The notes below the pieces were generated by a model. That model was not told the DNA's origin, did not search any database, and was given only the letters and a program-made list of their open reading frames with translations. Below are positions 31,501 through 46,500 of a DNA stretch of 64,000 bases, piece after piece; position 1 is the stretch's first letter, and each line of letters starts with the position of its first letter. This DNA is from Endomychus coccineus. Taxonomy: Eukaryota > Arthropoda > Insecta > Coleoptera > Endomychidae. Location: the NCBI GenBank assembly GCA_958510875.1, contig OY294067.1, positions 54,448,039-54,512,038 on the forward strand, given 5' to 3'. The translations under genes were made by a program, and so were the position numbers.

Positions 31501-34500
31501 GTTCAATGGGCACAACTTTTTCTATAGGCTGGTTTTGGCGCTAGAGGCCAATGAAAACTTTCATTTGTTCTTCATTGTTAAACAACATGAAACGTTATCC
31601 TGAATAATAATCACTTTTCTGAATAATCAAGATCTAAACAGTCATTACTATGACATACTGTTGAAAGTATTTTTCTTTGGTGTTGTTACATTTGGTCAAT
31701 TATACAGTGTGTTCCAGCTACTTATAATTCGAAAATGGTTACAAATCGTCTTAGGGATCTACAATGAAAAAATGTTTATGAATCCTATTCTACACCGTAT
31801 TCTACATCACATAGTCGAAAAATATAAGGAGTGTTCCTTTTAAAAGAAATCGAAAGTTATATTCGAAAAGTTCCGTACCTACTGAAAAATATTGTTCGAT
31901 CCAGTTCTCAGTTTGGAGTACCTACGAGAACTAACATTCGGCATTTTCCAGATAAAAATAGCTCCATCTTATGTACAAGATAATAGACAGGATTTGGGAA
32001 ACGTTTCATTTGAATTCGACGACCGTATTGAAATTCCAGGTCTATTGAGGATGAGAATAAAATCTCGTCATCGAAATAGTATGAAATACCAACTGTGGAT
32101 CAAGTACAATGTCAGTTTGGAAGGTGTGCCAATTCAGGGGTACTACTGTACGTGCAAATCAGGAAGTCGTACATTGGGTACATGTTCGCATGTAGCTAGC
32201 GTACTTTGGTACCTTGGATATGCCCGTCATGCTGCCAATGTTAAGTATCCTTCGACCGAAATACTTCATACCGTATCTGATGCTGCAGAGAGAACCTATG
32301 ATTGTTTAGACTGTTTATGGCATATTCTCCTTGTTTCTTTGTTCATATTGATATGTTCTCAGATGGAACACCCTGTAAATCATTAAATGAATGATTAGGG
32401 TTCAGTCGAGAGTTTTTCATTTGGGTCAACGATACCAGGTTCAATGGGTAAGTTAAATGTTGCATATAATATATTTATTGAGTTATAGCCCATTATTTCC
32501 TTCCTATTATATTTATGCTGAATGTGCGAATGGAGGCTTTGTTGACCCGCTAAAAGGAGTTTCTTCGCCACACTCCTTGAGCATCAGTACAATTATCGGA
32601 AGTATTTACGTACTCATTCGACACAACCCTATCAAAATGATAGACCAATTTTTGTTATATTCTTGAGTTTCATCATCAACTTGAAGTATTATTTTGACCA
32701 TGATAGCTGGAACACACTGTATAATTGATCACCTATAGTGACATCAATGAACAATACTTCTAATAGTATCTCATATTAATGACTGTTTAGATCTTGATTA
32801 TTCAGAAAAGTGATTATTATCCAGGATAACGTTTCGTGTTGTTTAACAATGAAGAACAAATGAAAGTTTTCATTGGCCTCTAGCGCCAAAACCAGCCTAT
32901 AGAAAAAGTTGTGCCCATTGAACTTTTTGTTCGGAATGACTTGGACTATAACATATCAAAAATTCAGCCAATTCGACAGGGGGCCACTTTCCCTACTAAA
33001 GTGTGCGGTATCCTTTGAAAAATTTTGCAAACTCTTTCTTAATGAATAAACAATAACAATTTCAGGTCCGTATTCAAAAAAATAAAGTTGATGATTTACA
33101 AAAAACGAAACGTCGGAATTTATATTTGTCAACGTCACCTTGTAGAGGGGAAAAAGTTATTTATTTTTCGATATCTTTTCAAATAAAGTCAGGAAAAAAA
33201 TAGAAAAGTATTGGTAAATTTCAGTTATTTTTGAATATCTTCTGAAGTACTTCGAATTTTTGAAATTTTCATGCGGCATATTATTGAGCATCAAAATGAG
33301 CAACTTTGCCTTAATTTAACCATCCTCATATCTCATGGTTTCAGAGATCCCAATGATGTGGCTCGCATTTTAACACCCTGTACAGACTACGTCAACTTGA
33401 TTGCAAAAGCCATTTGACCTGAATTTTTTACGAATAATTATTCGTTTTGGAGTTACTGCTTTCTCAAAACCCTTTAGGGTGATGATCATCAGAGGCGGAT
33501 CCAGGGGGAGTCACGGTGGTCATGACCCCCCCCCAATGATGAACAAAAAAAAATTTTTTCAGGAGAATAAACTGATATGGTAAACGACAAAAAATTGTAA
33601 AGTCAGCACTACATCAGTGAGCCAATTTATTTTGATTATAACAAGGATTTTAATTTAAACAATATCGTATGTGATTAAGACAAGCTTTTGTCAATTTTAA
33701 TGTATACATGTCTGAGAGTGACCCCCCCCCCCAAAACATAAGTCTGGATCCGCGCCTGATGATCATCAGACGATCATCAACATTTATAGAGCGCCATTGT
33801 TCTGGGATATGTGTAGTCATGCCACATTTACTATTGATATGTTTAATTAGAACCAAGAACCAACTACCGCAGGGAGAGAAAGAGAAAGAGAGAGAGACCT
33901 ACTCTCCTCTCTGCGTATCCACTTTATTCCCACAAGAAGTAGGTACTTCGTACGTCTACCTCTTTAATATAATTTCTTGAATCTTACACTTCTGTAAGTA
34001 AGATAATACAAATTCAAACTATTATGAAAAGAATACTCACATTGGACTACATAAGAAAATAATTCCATTGATATCATGAAGAAAACGCATTTCACCTTTC
34101 AGGAGGATGTTTTTCATACCTGGTAAACTATCACGACGGAGAGCATATGGAGAAATGCTTTTACCATCGAATTCAATTTCTCCACTATCTTCTGATGTAC
34201 TTTTAGTTACTTCAAGTTTATTAGTTTCTCCAGTATTTTTCATGAGCTCAGCTCGTAATATTTCTACCTCGAACATCACAGATTTCAAGTAGAATGTCTA
34301 CAAAAAAATAAGAGATAAGAAAAAAGTATTTCTATTTCTCTTCCAATCTTTATAATATGATTTTATTAGTTCTCCATTTTCATAAGAGTTTGAATATTCG
34401 TTCAAAATTACAAAGACTGAAAACTCACATTATTCCATGTGAAGGTGATGCCTTTCGGTCTTCGTAAACGGAAATATTTAGTAATCGGCTTCAATAGTAG

Positions 34501-37500
34501 TTTTTCTTTGCCACCGGCTCCAGCCAATTCAATTATCTTTTCTCCACATCCAATGATCATCATAGCAGGATTAAATAGCACACCGAAAGGGAATAATCGT
34601 AGAAGCAAATCACACGGGAATGTTGACAACGGACTTGTTTCAAGATGTGCTGCATTTTCGGCTTTCATAGCCATCTTCGAAACATAATAATAATAATATT
34701 TATTTCGTGCTATTACAATAAAATATTTACACCGGTCAAATAAGATAGATAATGTTGCTGAACGTAACTAGTACAAATCGAATTCAAATGACAGAGGTAA
34801 TATTGTTATACCTATACTTTGAGTGAATAAATCTTAATTTTTACATTGTGGTTTCAAGCGAACTAATTTTATTTAATAAAATGTTAATATTGAGTTGATA
34901 CAAAAACTTGATTTCATGGCATTTAGCTTGATTTGATGAGGTGAGAATAGAAAATTGTGGACAGTACAATAATTACGAAAAAAGCGGATATATTGTTGTT
35001 AATTCATTCAAATACCAGTACTTGAAATGAAAATTTCTGGGGCTTTTTGAATAAAACATTTGAGATTTAATTTTTATTAGGTAATTATTTTCCCGACTTT
35101 CTCGGGTATGGTCCCTTTCCAACTTTTATATAATAAACAAAACACTTTTGATTATTAATCTAGAAAACTTTTGAATTAATTTTTGTTAACTATGAACTAA
35201 TACTTCCTTTAGACATCAATTCAATTTTTCTATATTGGTTACAAAAGAAAATACATAATTATTTAGTTTCATAAGCAGTTGTTCATTCAAACACCAGTAC
35301 ATAAAATAGAAATTTCTGGGGCTTTTTGAATAAAACATTTGAGATTTAATGTTTATTAGGTAATTATGTTCCTGACTTTCCAACTTTTATATAATAAACG
35401 GAACACTTTTGGTTATTAATCTAGAGAACTATTAAATTTAGTTTTGTTTTGTTTTGCTTCCTTCAGACATCAATCCAATTTTTCTTAATTGGTTACAAAA
35501 GAAAATACATAATTATTTAGTTTCAAAAACAGTTGTTCTATTGTCCCCTTAACTCTCAAACCGTTTTAAAGCAGGAATGTAAATTATCGTTTCACTTACC
35601 TAACTAACGGCTGCTGGGTTAATGGACGTTATACCATGAAATGTGTTTTTTACTCATTTTATTGTGGCTCCTCCCAAACTTGAGATAATTTTATCTTAAG
35701 TACAGGAGGAGCCACAATGAAACAGGTTGCACGAATAAAGTAGTTGGTTATCTTTTAAAACCACGTAAACTATATCGTTTCTAAAATTAAATAAAATGTA
35801 AATTATCTTTCTTGATGTTCTCCTTCATTATACGTAGTAAATAGTGTAAGATATATTCGTTTTGAACATTTGAGAATCGAACTAGACTATTTTTGACATC
35901 ATGTCTGTGTGCGTGCGAGCGTATTTGCGTAACCGACTGTAGAGACGATTGTGCTGTTCCTTTTCTTCGAATGGATTTGAAACACTGCAAAACGCTTTAA
36001 TGTGGTGAAAGTAGGAACTGTATTGTTTTTGGGAGCGGTAGCCCCTGGTATTTCTGACATCTTCATTTTTTCAAATGGACTTATGGTACTTTCTGCAACC
36101 ATAAGGACAACAGTGTTTTTCTGACTATAAATATACATGATACGTATATATTTAACATGTCATCGATGTGACGTCACGATCTAGTTTATGTCTTTATTCT
36201 GTGCAACAAGTTCTAGACTTCTCGGTTCTGTGTTAGACGGATTTCGTGACTAGCTCTAAGAAAATTACGGTGTTTCTATCTCTTTCTAATTTGTTGGAAG
36301 AGTGAACAGACTATTAGGAAAGGATAAAACCACCGCCGCTCGCTCAAACGTAGTCAAATTAATAACATTGCTCTTATTGGCTTCGGGTACTCTACTCTTG
36401 ATATCTATGTACATATAGTGTGAATTGCGAAAGTCAACCTGTCAACCTCTGATTTTTGTTCCACTATGAGTACAGATCGCCAAAGCAATAAATCGTTTTA
36501 GCTCCAATCAGTATATACGAGTATCAAAATATTATAATTCACTTACGTATTGACTGTTATCAAAATTTAGGCGTAATGTAGCGACGTAAATAGTTTTTGC
36601 ATGCACTGTCGCCTCTCCTATTTCTATTACACTCGATTCTAATTTAAGATTGAAGAGGTCCTCTGCGATTTCTTCCAGTTGACCTAGAAATGGAAAGAGA
36701 TTAAGTATTACCATTTCAGTATTCAGTTAGTGGAAAAGAACGTTATACCATTGCGTTATACCATTGCGAAATGTTAATTGGAATTCTTGGAGGGAAATAT
36801 TTTTCCAGTCACAGCTTCGCAGTAAGTAATAATTATAAGCATTCTTGACGTCTATATACAGGATGACTCATTGAATGGGAAAGCTCGATTGCACCTACGC
36901 CGTTAATGATATCGAAATGAACGAAATGGAACTGAAAACAGGAAGCCAAAATGCAATTTGTAAAATTATTTATCCATATACAGTGTACCGTTTTTGCAGA
37001 GCATCCTTTAACATTTTTTTCAATGATGTCTCTGTATATATTAACATACTTAAATTTGCACTTTTTCAGGCTTTATAAATCCGTATAGTTTTTGAAATTC
37101 ACTTCAAGCGTTCAAAAGTTACTTAATTTTTTCCAAAAATCAATTTGTACGCAGGTCTTTATTAATCGCAGGGCACTTGATTCTTGGGATATCAAATTGG
37201 GACTTCCCCGGTGTGTAAACAACAGTAGGCGTACTACTTTTTGGAGGCAATATCGCTGATTTCAATTGCCTTGCTGTGACACATTAATTGTGGTAAACTT
37301 TGAAGGACCATAAGTTGATATTTTTTAAAAAGCACCTCCTGTATTTTATTACTTAGTCATATTTAGCGTCCCATTTCACATCTATTTCACCCCATAAAGT
37401 TTTTTCAAGAAGTTGATAGTTTGAGGGATAATTCTGTTCTTCTGAAAAATGCAAATAGATCTCGTCGATATAAACTAAACGTGCCATGGAAATCAATTAA

Positions 37501-40500
37501 TTCTGACATACCAACGTCGAAGTACAAATTATGTTAAAATGCATAGGGTGCACCATTAAAAAAATATGTTAAAGGTTGCTCTGCAAGAAATGGTACACCT
37601 GCATGAGGGTAAATAATTTTACAAATTGCACTTTGGCCTTCTGTTTTCTATTCCATTTGGTTCATTTCGATATCATTAACGGCGTAGGTGCTATCGAGCT
37701 TTCCCATATTAGTGACCCACCCTGTATACATCTATCTATACAATGTAGAAACAGGTTCAATGTTATCAAATAATTCTACTTGATTAATAAACTGAAGAGA
37801 ATTGATGTAGATTCCTTAAAGCGTAATTGAGAAAACAAATTGCAAACATAAATTCAAATTAAACAAGCTTAAAGTTTCTTCATCTAATTCGCCACAATTT
37901 CGTGTAAGCACATTAAGAGATACATGATTAAATTTTCAGAATTATGAAGATAACTTAAGATAATACAATATAGGATTATAAAGATGAATAAACGTAAAAC
38001 ATTGAACCATAGTAGGTATTCGAATCCATATTTCTGGATGGATAATTACTTACCCATCAAATAATGTGTGAATCCCTGACGAGCACTTCTGTAAACCAGA
38101 ACACATCCATTTTCATCAACTTCTGTTAAATACATCGAGGGGCTTTTCATTTTTGGGTATGAAAGTCTGAATCTTGTATGAATATTGTCAACGCTGTTCA
38201 AGAAATCTGTGAAATTCCTTCCTGTTGCTTTTATCGTCGCATCGTATCTTAAACAAAAGAAAACGTATTTCATATAAATGTAATATATTCCAAATTTAAC
38301 TAAACGCTGTTCACTTTAAAAAAGGAATTACGTCTTACTTGGTTACAATCTATTCTCTTCAACAATTTCCCAAAGTAAGTGCAGCGCTATCTTCGTAAAA
38401 CCAGTTATGTTTCATTTTTACAGTAGGTAATATATTACAGAGTTGCCGATATAAACTGTAGATTTATTAAATTATAAATTGGCTTGACAGTTCATACTTT
38501 GTAGTGAATCTAAATTTTGATAGAATTAAACTTCAAAAGTACAGAAACAATTCTTCCCTGAACTGAAATTATACGTACGTTCACGTCGTGGGCTGCGTAA
38601 ATTACGAAACGTGTAATTTTTTTAAAACAGTATATTTAACTGAAAAATAAAGGTTTAAGTAAGTCTATTTGCTCATCTCGACGGGACATAGATCTTCGAA
38701 GATACTACTATCGGTGATTCCTGGAAAGATTCTAGCACTAAAACTATGTGTTAACGATGAAAGTTGGTGCCGCAGGTAAAGTGTATATTGTTGGTACTTC
38801 ATGCTGGTTGTACAGCAGGTATTATTCCTAGTGCAGAACTAATAATTTCTTAAACACAAAGGATCACGATTAGCATGGTGAACAGTATCAAAACAACTTC
38901 CTAAATTGGTTTCAATTTCAACTTCAAGTGAATTTAGAAGAATAATGAATAAGCTGCCAACAAGCACTCCCAAGGAAAGTGGTATACAAAAATGGTTAAG
39001 TAAGAATAGTATACACACATTATGATAACACCTTGAAACCACTGTTGTCGATCTAGATAAAAATGAATAAGCCACAACCAGAATACGTAGCAGATATGTT
39101 GGCTTAAAAATATGGCCAACGAAGTGCTTCGTCTAAACCCTTCCGTACTATTACATTTTTAACTCCATTAAACAGATCTGAAGTATAATGATAATGGAAA
39201 ACTACTGCAGAAATCACGTTGGCACAGATGGTAGTTCGGAGGAAGAATCGGTGGCTATGGGGAAAGAGGCTTAGAAAACCAACACCAGAAATAATGGCTA
39301 CACGCTACACTACTGGATATACTCATGAAGTGAATAATTCTGTTATTGTTAATGTGTGATGTTTAAAGGAACTATTGTATTTGAGGCAGTGCAGTAATAT
39401 TTATTACTTCGATTTTCCATACTCACAGCTTCAAATTTAATTAAAAAAATGATATCAATTAAAACCTATAGTCTTTCTCTTCTGAAGTCTAATACATACC
39501 TGTATTTGAAACTTTGTTATCAGTTTTACTTTGTATAACGTTTATGAACCTCTTGTAAAATATTTGCAAGTTACAACGGAAAAGAATCCTTGGTTTACGT
39601 TCAACTAACGAGTGGATTCAATACTACAAGTAATGTATGGTACTACAAAAGTAAGTAAGCTCTTTATTTCATAGTATGTTGAACAAAATGTACCCATATG
39701 AATATCATCTATACATAAGTATGCAACAGAAAATGAAATACATGCCCACATGATCAAAGATAATTAATATGAAAGATAATCTTCCAACTTGTATGGTGTC
39801 AAAAATGGATTATACTTGAATATTTGTTGTGATAATATATTCATCCTATCAAAATAGGGTTACTGAGACTATGGAAGGTAGATTTGTGAATCGTGTATTT
39901 CGAGTGTTTGTTACCATAAATAATAATCCTTACTTTAAGGTCACAATATCGATTAATAATATTGACTTGAAGCTGAAAGTTAATTTCAATTCAATTTCCA
40001 TATACTTATCTAATTCTTTAAGGTGAAGGTTTAGTTTTATTTTGATAATAGATCAAGTAAACTCTCAAAAAACATTATGTAATAGAGATGAGCCTTCTAA
40101 GAAATACGACTTTTTACCATTCACAATATTTCCGCCATTTAATATCAAAATATATATTTTTTGGGGTTCGATGCAAGCAGAACCAGTAAGTCGGTACCTA
40201 CTTTATTCTCCATTACACATTTAGTACAACAGTTTGTGAATTACATTTAAAATTACAAATAATGTATATTATGTGATATAATAAATAAAGAACTCCTAAC
40301 TTTCTTTGTAACACAGTTAATTGAATCAAATGGTTAGTTTCATTCAAAACCATAAAAAACCTGCTCAACCTGAAATCAATGGCTGACCTTGAACCATAGT
40401 GTCATTTCTTTCTTAATATGAACAGCGTTTATTACGCTCATACGTAGGTAATGCTAGATCTATTCTTGAGAAGAGCTTCATGTCCTCCTCGAATGGGTCT

Positions 40501-43500
40501 TTACGTCTGTGAAGTTAGCACTACTATTTACTGTTTCCAAAATTTCAACTATTCCGATAATTTTAGCGTTTTTGTTGCCGTTTTTCAAAATTGTCATTTG
40601 AAATTGAATATTGTATCAGCTGTCGATTTTCGTTTGCAAACATTTTTTGAAACTACAGGTGATGTCAAGTTCACAGTTAAGAGATTTTTCCAAATTCAAT
40701 ATAGATCTAATTATCACATTTTGGTTGTGCAATAAACGAATGTGGAGCCCAAATTTGTTTTTTAAACTGCTGATCATGCCAAGTTCAAAATAAATTTGGC
40801 ATTACCTCTGGGAAAAAATAGTATTGTACAATAATTAAATATTATATTGATGGTCGTTTTGTATTGCAAATTAGTAATTCCAGAAAGAGACTATTGGCCG
40901 CTCGTGGCATTACTTGGATAAGACCAGCGTCAAGAATACAAAACTCGATCGGAAGAGATAAGTCTCATTGAAAGCCTTTCAATTTTGTGATGATAGAGTA
41001 ATAATAAGTTTATGAAAAGTATATAGTATTAAACGCTGACGAGGCGGAATGTATTTGTTTCAAAATCTTCCCATCCTGATTATCATGGCGAAATGAACAC
41101 AAAGAACTTTCACGAATGGTATCAAGAGCAATTTAAGGAGACCATTCTTTATCATAACGAATGATGTTTCGTATCATAGCAAAATGGTAGAAGAGTCGCC
41201 AAATACCTTTAAAAAAGGAATAAGAAAAAATACAGGAATGGTTGAAACAGCATAGGATTAAACTTGCGCAAGTCAGTAACAACATTTAGTAATGTTTATT
41301 CATATTCACATGTTACTACAAATAAACCACCATAGAGTGAAAATCGATGAATTAGCTGCCGACCGACGTACTGTTTTGAGATTACCTCCATATTTTCTTA
41401 TACAATTCGATAAAAATAGTATGAGGTATTTCAAAGGATAAGTAAGTAAACAGTGCAAACTTTACAAAATACTGTTAAATCTTTGCTCAATGAATCATTC
41501 TCTATAGCAGAGATACTTGAAATTAATGAATTAACCACGAGGCGGGTGAAAATCAATATGTAAACATAGCCGGAACAAAGGTCTCCAAATAAACGCTGTT
41601 ATCTAAAAAGGCGTGGACCAAGATGATTAATTATTTTAAGAAAGCTAAACCGTTTCCAATTGGTTCGAAGCAGCGCTAGAATGTACATTCCGACACACTA
41701 TGTCAGAATGACACATGTTACAATTTAATTTTTAATCATGGAATAGATAGTTTCTGAAAATGTTTAAGAAAAAATCTTTCAACTACGTCTTCGAACGTTT
41801 ACATGTCTAGTAAATATATATCACAATCTCAAACATAAATATCCGCATATTACATATAGTATAATTTGATGTCTTTCCACAACTTCATCTGCTTCTAATC
41901 ATTTTCAATATATTTTCAAGTTCAACGAGTAAGGAAAGTTAGTGATCTTTGGATCCGAATTTATTAGTTTTTAGTGTTCGTGTGCACATATGTGAATCAT
42001 TGGGTTAATAATATGAACGTGTGCAAATACTTCAATTGTAATTTTGTTTATTAAATTAGACCTAATGAAATGATAAATCTTCAATTCAATATAAATTTTC
42101 CGTAACTGGGACATAACTAAATTTATGTATTTTATGAAACCTTGAAAACTGAATATTTCACTATAATAAGATGTGTTATTAAATCGATACTTATGTCATT
42201 GCTTCAACTGAATCTCATCCAGATGAGATTTTGTATTCTATTTGTACTCCGTTTGGCATGAATAATTCAATGGCAGGCATTTAACTCAATAAGAAACAAA
42301 TAACATAAAAAAAGAAAGTTGAATAATTGAGTTTATTGTTTTGACTATAATGTAGGCTTCACATGTACAAGAAAGGCGAAATGAAATAACCCTTCACCTT
42401 GACAATAAATGTAAGAAAAACTATTCTCGGATACAAAATTATTCATATAAGCTGTGTATCACTTGAAGTTATCTCCATATCTCAAAGTGCTTAGTTCCAG
42501 CTATAAAACATCACCACTTTGATAACAAATAATAGGAATATCCTGTCTTACGATCATCTTGGACTTATTGGTGCTTGCCTCTACAAAACGTTCATATTTC
42601 CAAACATCATAATTACATAATGAGATATCAAATCAGTAAGAACAAAAAGTTAGATTCATCTAACGACTCGAGGAAATAGGACTCATCGACAGAATCGATT
42701 CAGAAAGATACGTGAAAACTATCTTTGATGTTGAGTAGACATGAAACGCGAGATATTACCCCGTGCTATCATGAGAATCTTCTCTCAATAATGAAGTATG
42801 AGGACTAACGGTCTTACCAAGAACAATCTTTACAGTAGTTTATGGACGGACTCCAATCTTTTCTGAAGGAGAGATTAATCAAGGTATGTTAAAGTGACTT
42901 TCAAACGAAAAGTGGAACGTAACTTATACTTCAAACCAATTAGTCATCTTCCATACTTGCTGAAGATTTTAGAGGATCTGTGATGACACATTAGACAAGG
43001 CGCATCTATCACTCCTCTAGAACATTCATTCGCATTTCGAAGATAATTTCTGCAGAAGTCTCCAGAATCGAACATGCAATAAATTGCTAAAATTTCTAAA
43101 AGGCGAGAATGAAGGCTCCTCCAGTGGCTGCCCAGAAAGAAAGTAAGCAATGGAGAAACGAACCGACATTCGAAAATAGAATCCTCAGGTTATACACGAA
43201 GTTCAAGTTAGCCAGGAAATAACAAAAGTCTCAAGAAGTATGCCTAATATTTGGGTAACTGGTTCAATGCAAACCATAAGGCAGATCGGCAGTCAAACTT
43301 CTGAAAAAACATGGCCATATGAGGCCCACTATACGAGGAAGAATACTCAAAGACGCCCATAACTTCAGGGTGTGCTTGCACGACGACGAAACAACAAACA
43401 AACTAGAGAAGGCATCTAGCAGGTTTTTTCCATCTTTTTGACATAAACATAATATGATTGAAGAACCCTTGCAAAAATTCACTATAGAAGTACAACCAAC

Positions 43501-46500
43501 ATGTGATTCATATTATGTGTTACCTCGTTTCCACTTCAGAAAAACAATGTGATAAAATTGATTCGTAGAATTGTTTGATAGGATTCATAATTGAGCTCAA
43601 ATAATTAATAACAATTATTTCATGATGGTCCAAATGAAAATAACATATCAATAGTAAAATATGAATAATTCATGAATAAACAGTTTAATAAGTGTATTAT
43701 TAACAACTTTTGCACCATACTTTGGATGAATTTTCATGGGGTGAATGCCGAAACTTCAGAATTAAATACTTACCCATAATTACTGAAGAAACGTACGAAG
43801 CATTTGCCGAAGAATTTCATAATATGGTCATACGAATCGGATGTTATTGATACTAGGGCTCTCGCCAAATCTCCTATAATATGATCTGGATAAACTTGAT
43901 GTGTGTTGAACACACTATATTTACAGTCTGCTAATGCCTTAATTTGCTGCCAAACATCTTCTCCATATTCAACCTGGAAATGAAATAAAACATTGGTTGT
44001 TCACATTTCATAAAATTACTAATTAGATAGTCAAGAAATTGAAGTCGGAAAATATTACCAATTCATCTTTACAGGCACTCATATGATTATGTACTTAAAT
44101 TACTTGAAATTAATTACGAAGAGAGCGAGAAGTTACCAGTTTTCGTTACTTTTGTTCTCGCTTGACATCAAGGATATATACTGTTTGTCATTCCTTAGAC
44201 GCCTTCGACCTATCACAACATGGAAGCTTAATATAGTTCTACCTGTCAACGAGAGCGTCAATCACAATCAGTAGCAGAGCTGGTGAGAAAGAGAGTACAA
44301 TAAAGGGCCTTCTGGTCATACTGTTTACTCCGGGAAATTCCAAGGGCCCAAAACCGTTGTAATTTTGCTGTCATTATCTATAATTTCTAGACTATTGTGT
44401 ACTAACTGTACTTTATTACTTCGACCGTGAAATTTGACGACACCTGGTGGTCAGACGCGGAAATAGATAGAGGTAGTACCTTTTATCGCTAACATGTAAC
44501 GCGAGTAGTACTTTCGAAAGCGCAGTAACAATTAAACATTAGCGAATAAACTCGTTGTTTCAAGAATGTTCTGGTGCATTCCACCCACTTCTGGATGGCA
44601 GTAATTGGAGTATGAATAGGCTAGCGGCGCGATCCCGAGTCAGTTCGCCCAAGGAAGGCAAAGAAAGTGAAACTGTCTGTTGTGGAATAAAGTAGTGCGT
44701 AACTCCTCAGAACCTATTTGTGTGTGACTAAAAGACATCTTCGTAACATTATTTTGATTTTGTGTGTGATTTACTAGTATGGAAAAGAAGCAAAAAGTAG
44801 ACAGTGAATGCAGAGAAAGATCAATGGCACTTCAATATTTCGTAATTGAGTCCAGTAAGAAGGCACTATGCATGATTTGCAATGAAACCATAGTCGTTCA
44901 CAAAGAATATAACATTGAACGTCATTATGAAATGGAACATTTTCAAAATTACTAAAAATAAACAGGAAGTTTGCGAACAGAGAAATTTGAAGCTTTGAAG
45001 CGCGGATTGAAATCGCAGCAATATTTGTTTACGAAATTCTATACTGAACAGGAGTCTGCAACTCGTGCCAACTTTCGTGTGGCTCTTGAAATTGCGAAAT
45101 GTGGAAAACTATTCACCGATGGAGAAATGATCAAAAAATGCGTAATTGCAGTAGCCGAAGAAATGTGCCTCAAAAGGTACATTTATTTAAGACATTTGTC
45201 AGCAAACACCGTGGCTCGAAGAGCTCGCAGAAAATATATCATCTCAACTGTCTGACAAAAATGGACATCTTGAGTGGTCTTCTCTGGCCTGAGTCAACGG
45301 ATGTGTCAGATACTGCTCAGGTGTTGATTTTTATTCGAGAAGTAGATGAAAGGTATGAGGTGTATGAAGAACTTGTTGATATTGTTGATATTCAGGGCAC
45401 GACTACTGGGGAAGATATTTTTAAGGGAGTTGAAAATGACATTAATAAAAAGAACCTTCGATGGAAGAACTTGAAATCTATTACTATTGATGGAGGCAAA
45501 AACATGTATAGTAAAAATAAAGGAGTGACTGCTCTTGTGTCAAAGGCTGTAGAAAATTATGGTGATTTAAAACCATTAGTCTTACATTGTATAATTCATC
45601 AACAGCCCTTGTGCGGGAAATGTCATATCAGTTGTTAATTTCATCAGATCCACTGGCCTATATCACCGACTATTCCGCGAGTTTATTGAAGAGATTGGAG
45701 GAAATGGCTTGCCATATCATACTGCCGTGCGCTGGCTTAGTTGCGGAAAAGTCCTTCGGCTCTTTTTTGAACTTCGAGCGTTGATCGTAATTTTTTTGTA
45801 TGAAAAGCATCGCCCTCTTACCGAATTACAGAACAGCGAGTGAATGTTGAAGTCAGCATTCTATGTCGATTTGACAGAACATATGAACAAACTGAATTTG
45901 AAATTGTAAGGAAGAAACCAGCTTCTCCCTGATTTATACACTAGTATCAAATCGTTTCCGCAGAAAATAATGCTGTTGCAATTACAATTACGTAAAAAAT
46001 GTTTCACACATTTTACAACATGTGAAATATTCAGCCAACTACTGAGACTGAGTTTCCCGATGATTTTGCAATCCAAGCTTTGAGTGCTTTGAAAAGAAAT
46101 TTTGATACTCGTTTCTCAGACTTTCCATTGCAAATGAAATTAAGATTTTTCAAAATCTTTTTGATACTGACATTGAAACCATAGCCTCGGAACTTCAAAT
46201 GGAAATTATTGATATACAATGCAGTGATAATTGAGAACAGATATCAAAACTCATCTTTGTTGGAATTTTATAAGAGTCTTCCATTGGTACAATTTGATAA
46301 AATTGCTCGTGGGCTGTTTTCTGTTTTTGGTACTACTTACTTCTGTGAGAATACATTCTCCAAAATGAAGTACACAAAGAATTGGTACAAGTAAAATTGG
46401 TCTACAACTACAAACTATTGTGAGTGGAAAATCACATTAATCAAATTACATAAATCTCATTAGTATTTTATTTGTTATAATGTTTATGTGTTATATGTTT

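Larger units (their letters stand above)
31296..33380. mobile_element. Outer TIR element with about 340-bp arms and TA flanks
   Basis: Left CAGGTTGCTTCAAATTCGAG, continuing GCCACATCATTGGGATCTC, is mirrored by GAGATCCCAATGATGTGGCT through AACACCCTG at 33380, with TA on both sides (31294-31295, 33381-33382). A second long block (about 31400-31640 against 32770-33010, for example GGCCTCTAGCGCCAAAACCA) is also inverted. The arms are interrupted, so this is a large fold-back element hosting another insertion. Confidence 0.7.

Noticed and set aside
33881..33930. GA-rich run as a regulatory GAGA element
   Set aside because: Too short and isolated; intronic low-complexity is the simpler reading.
36875..37078. 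67-codon ORF near a fold-back element as a gene
   Set aside because: It lies within the inverted arm of the MITE at 36859-37724.
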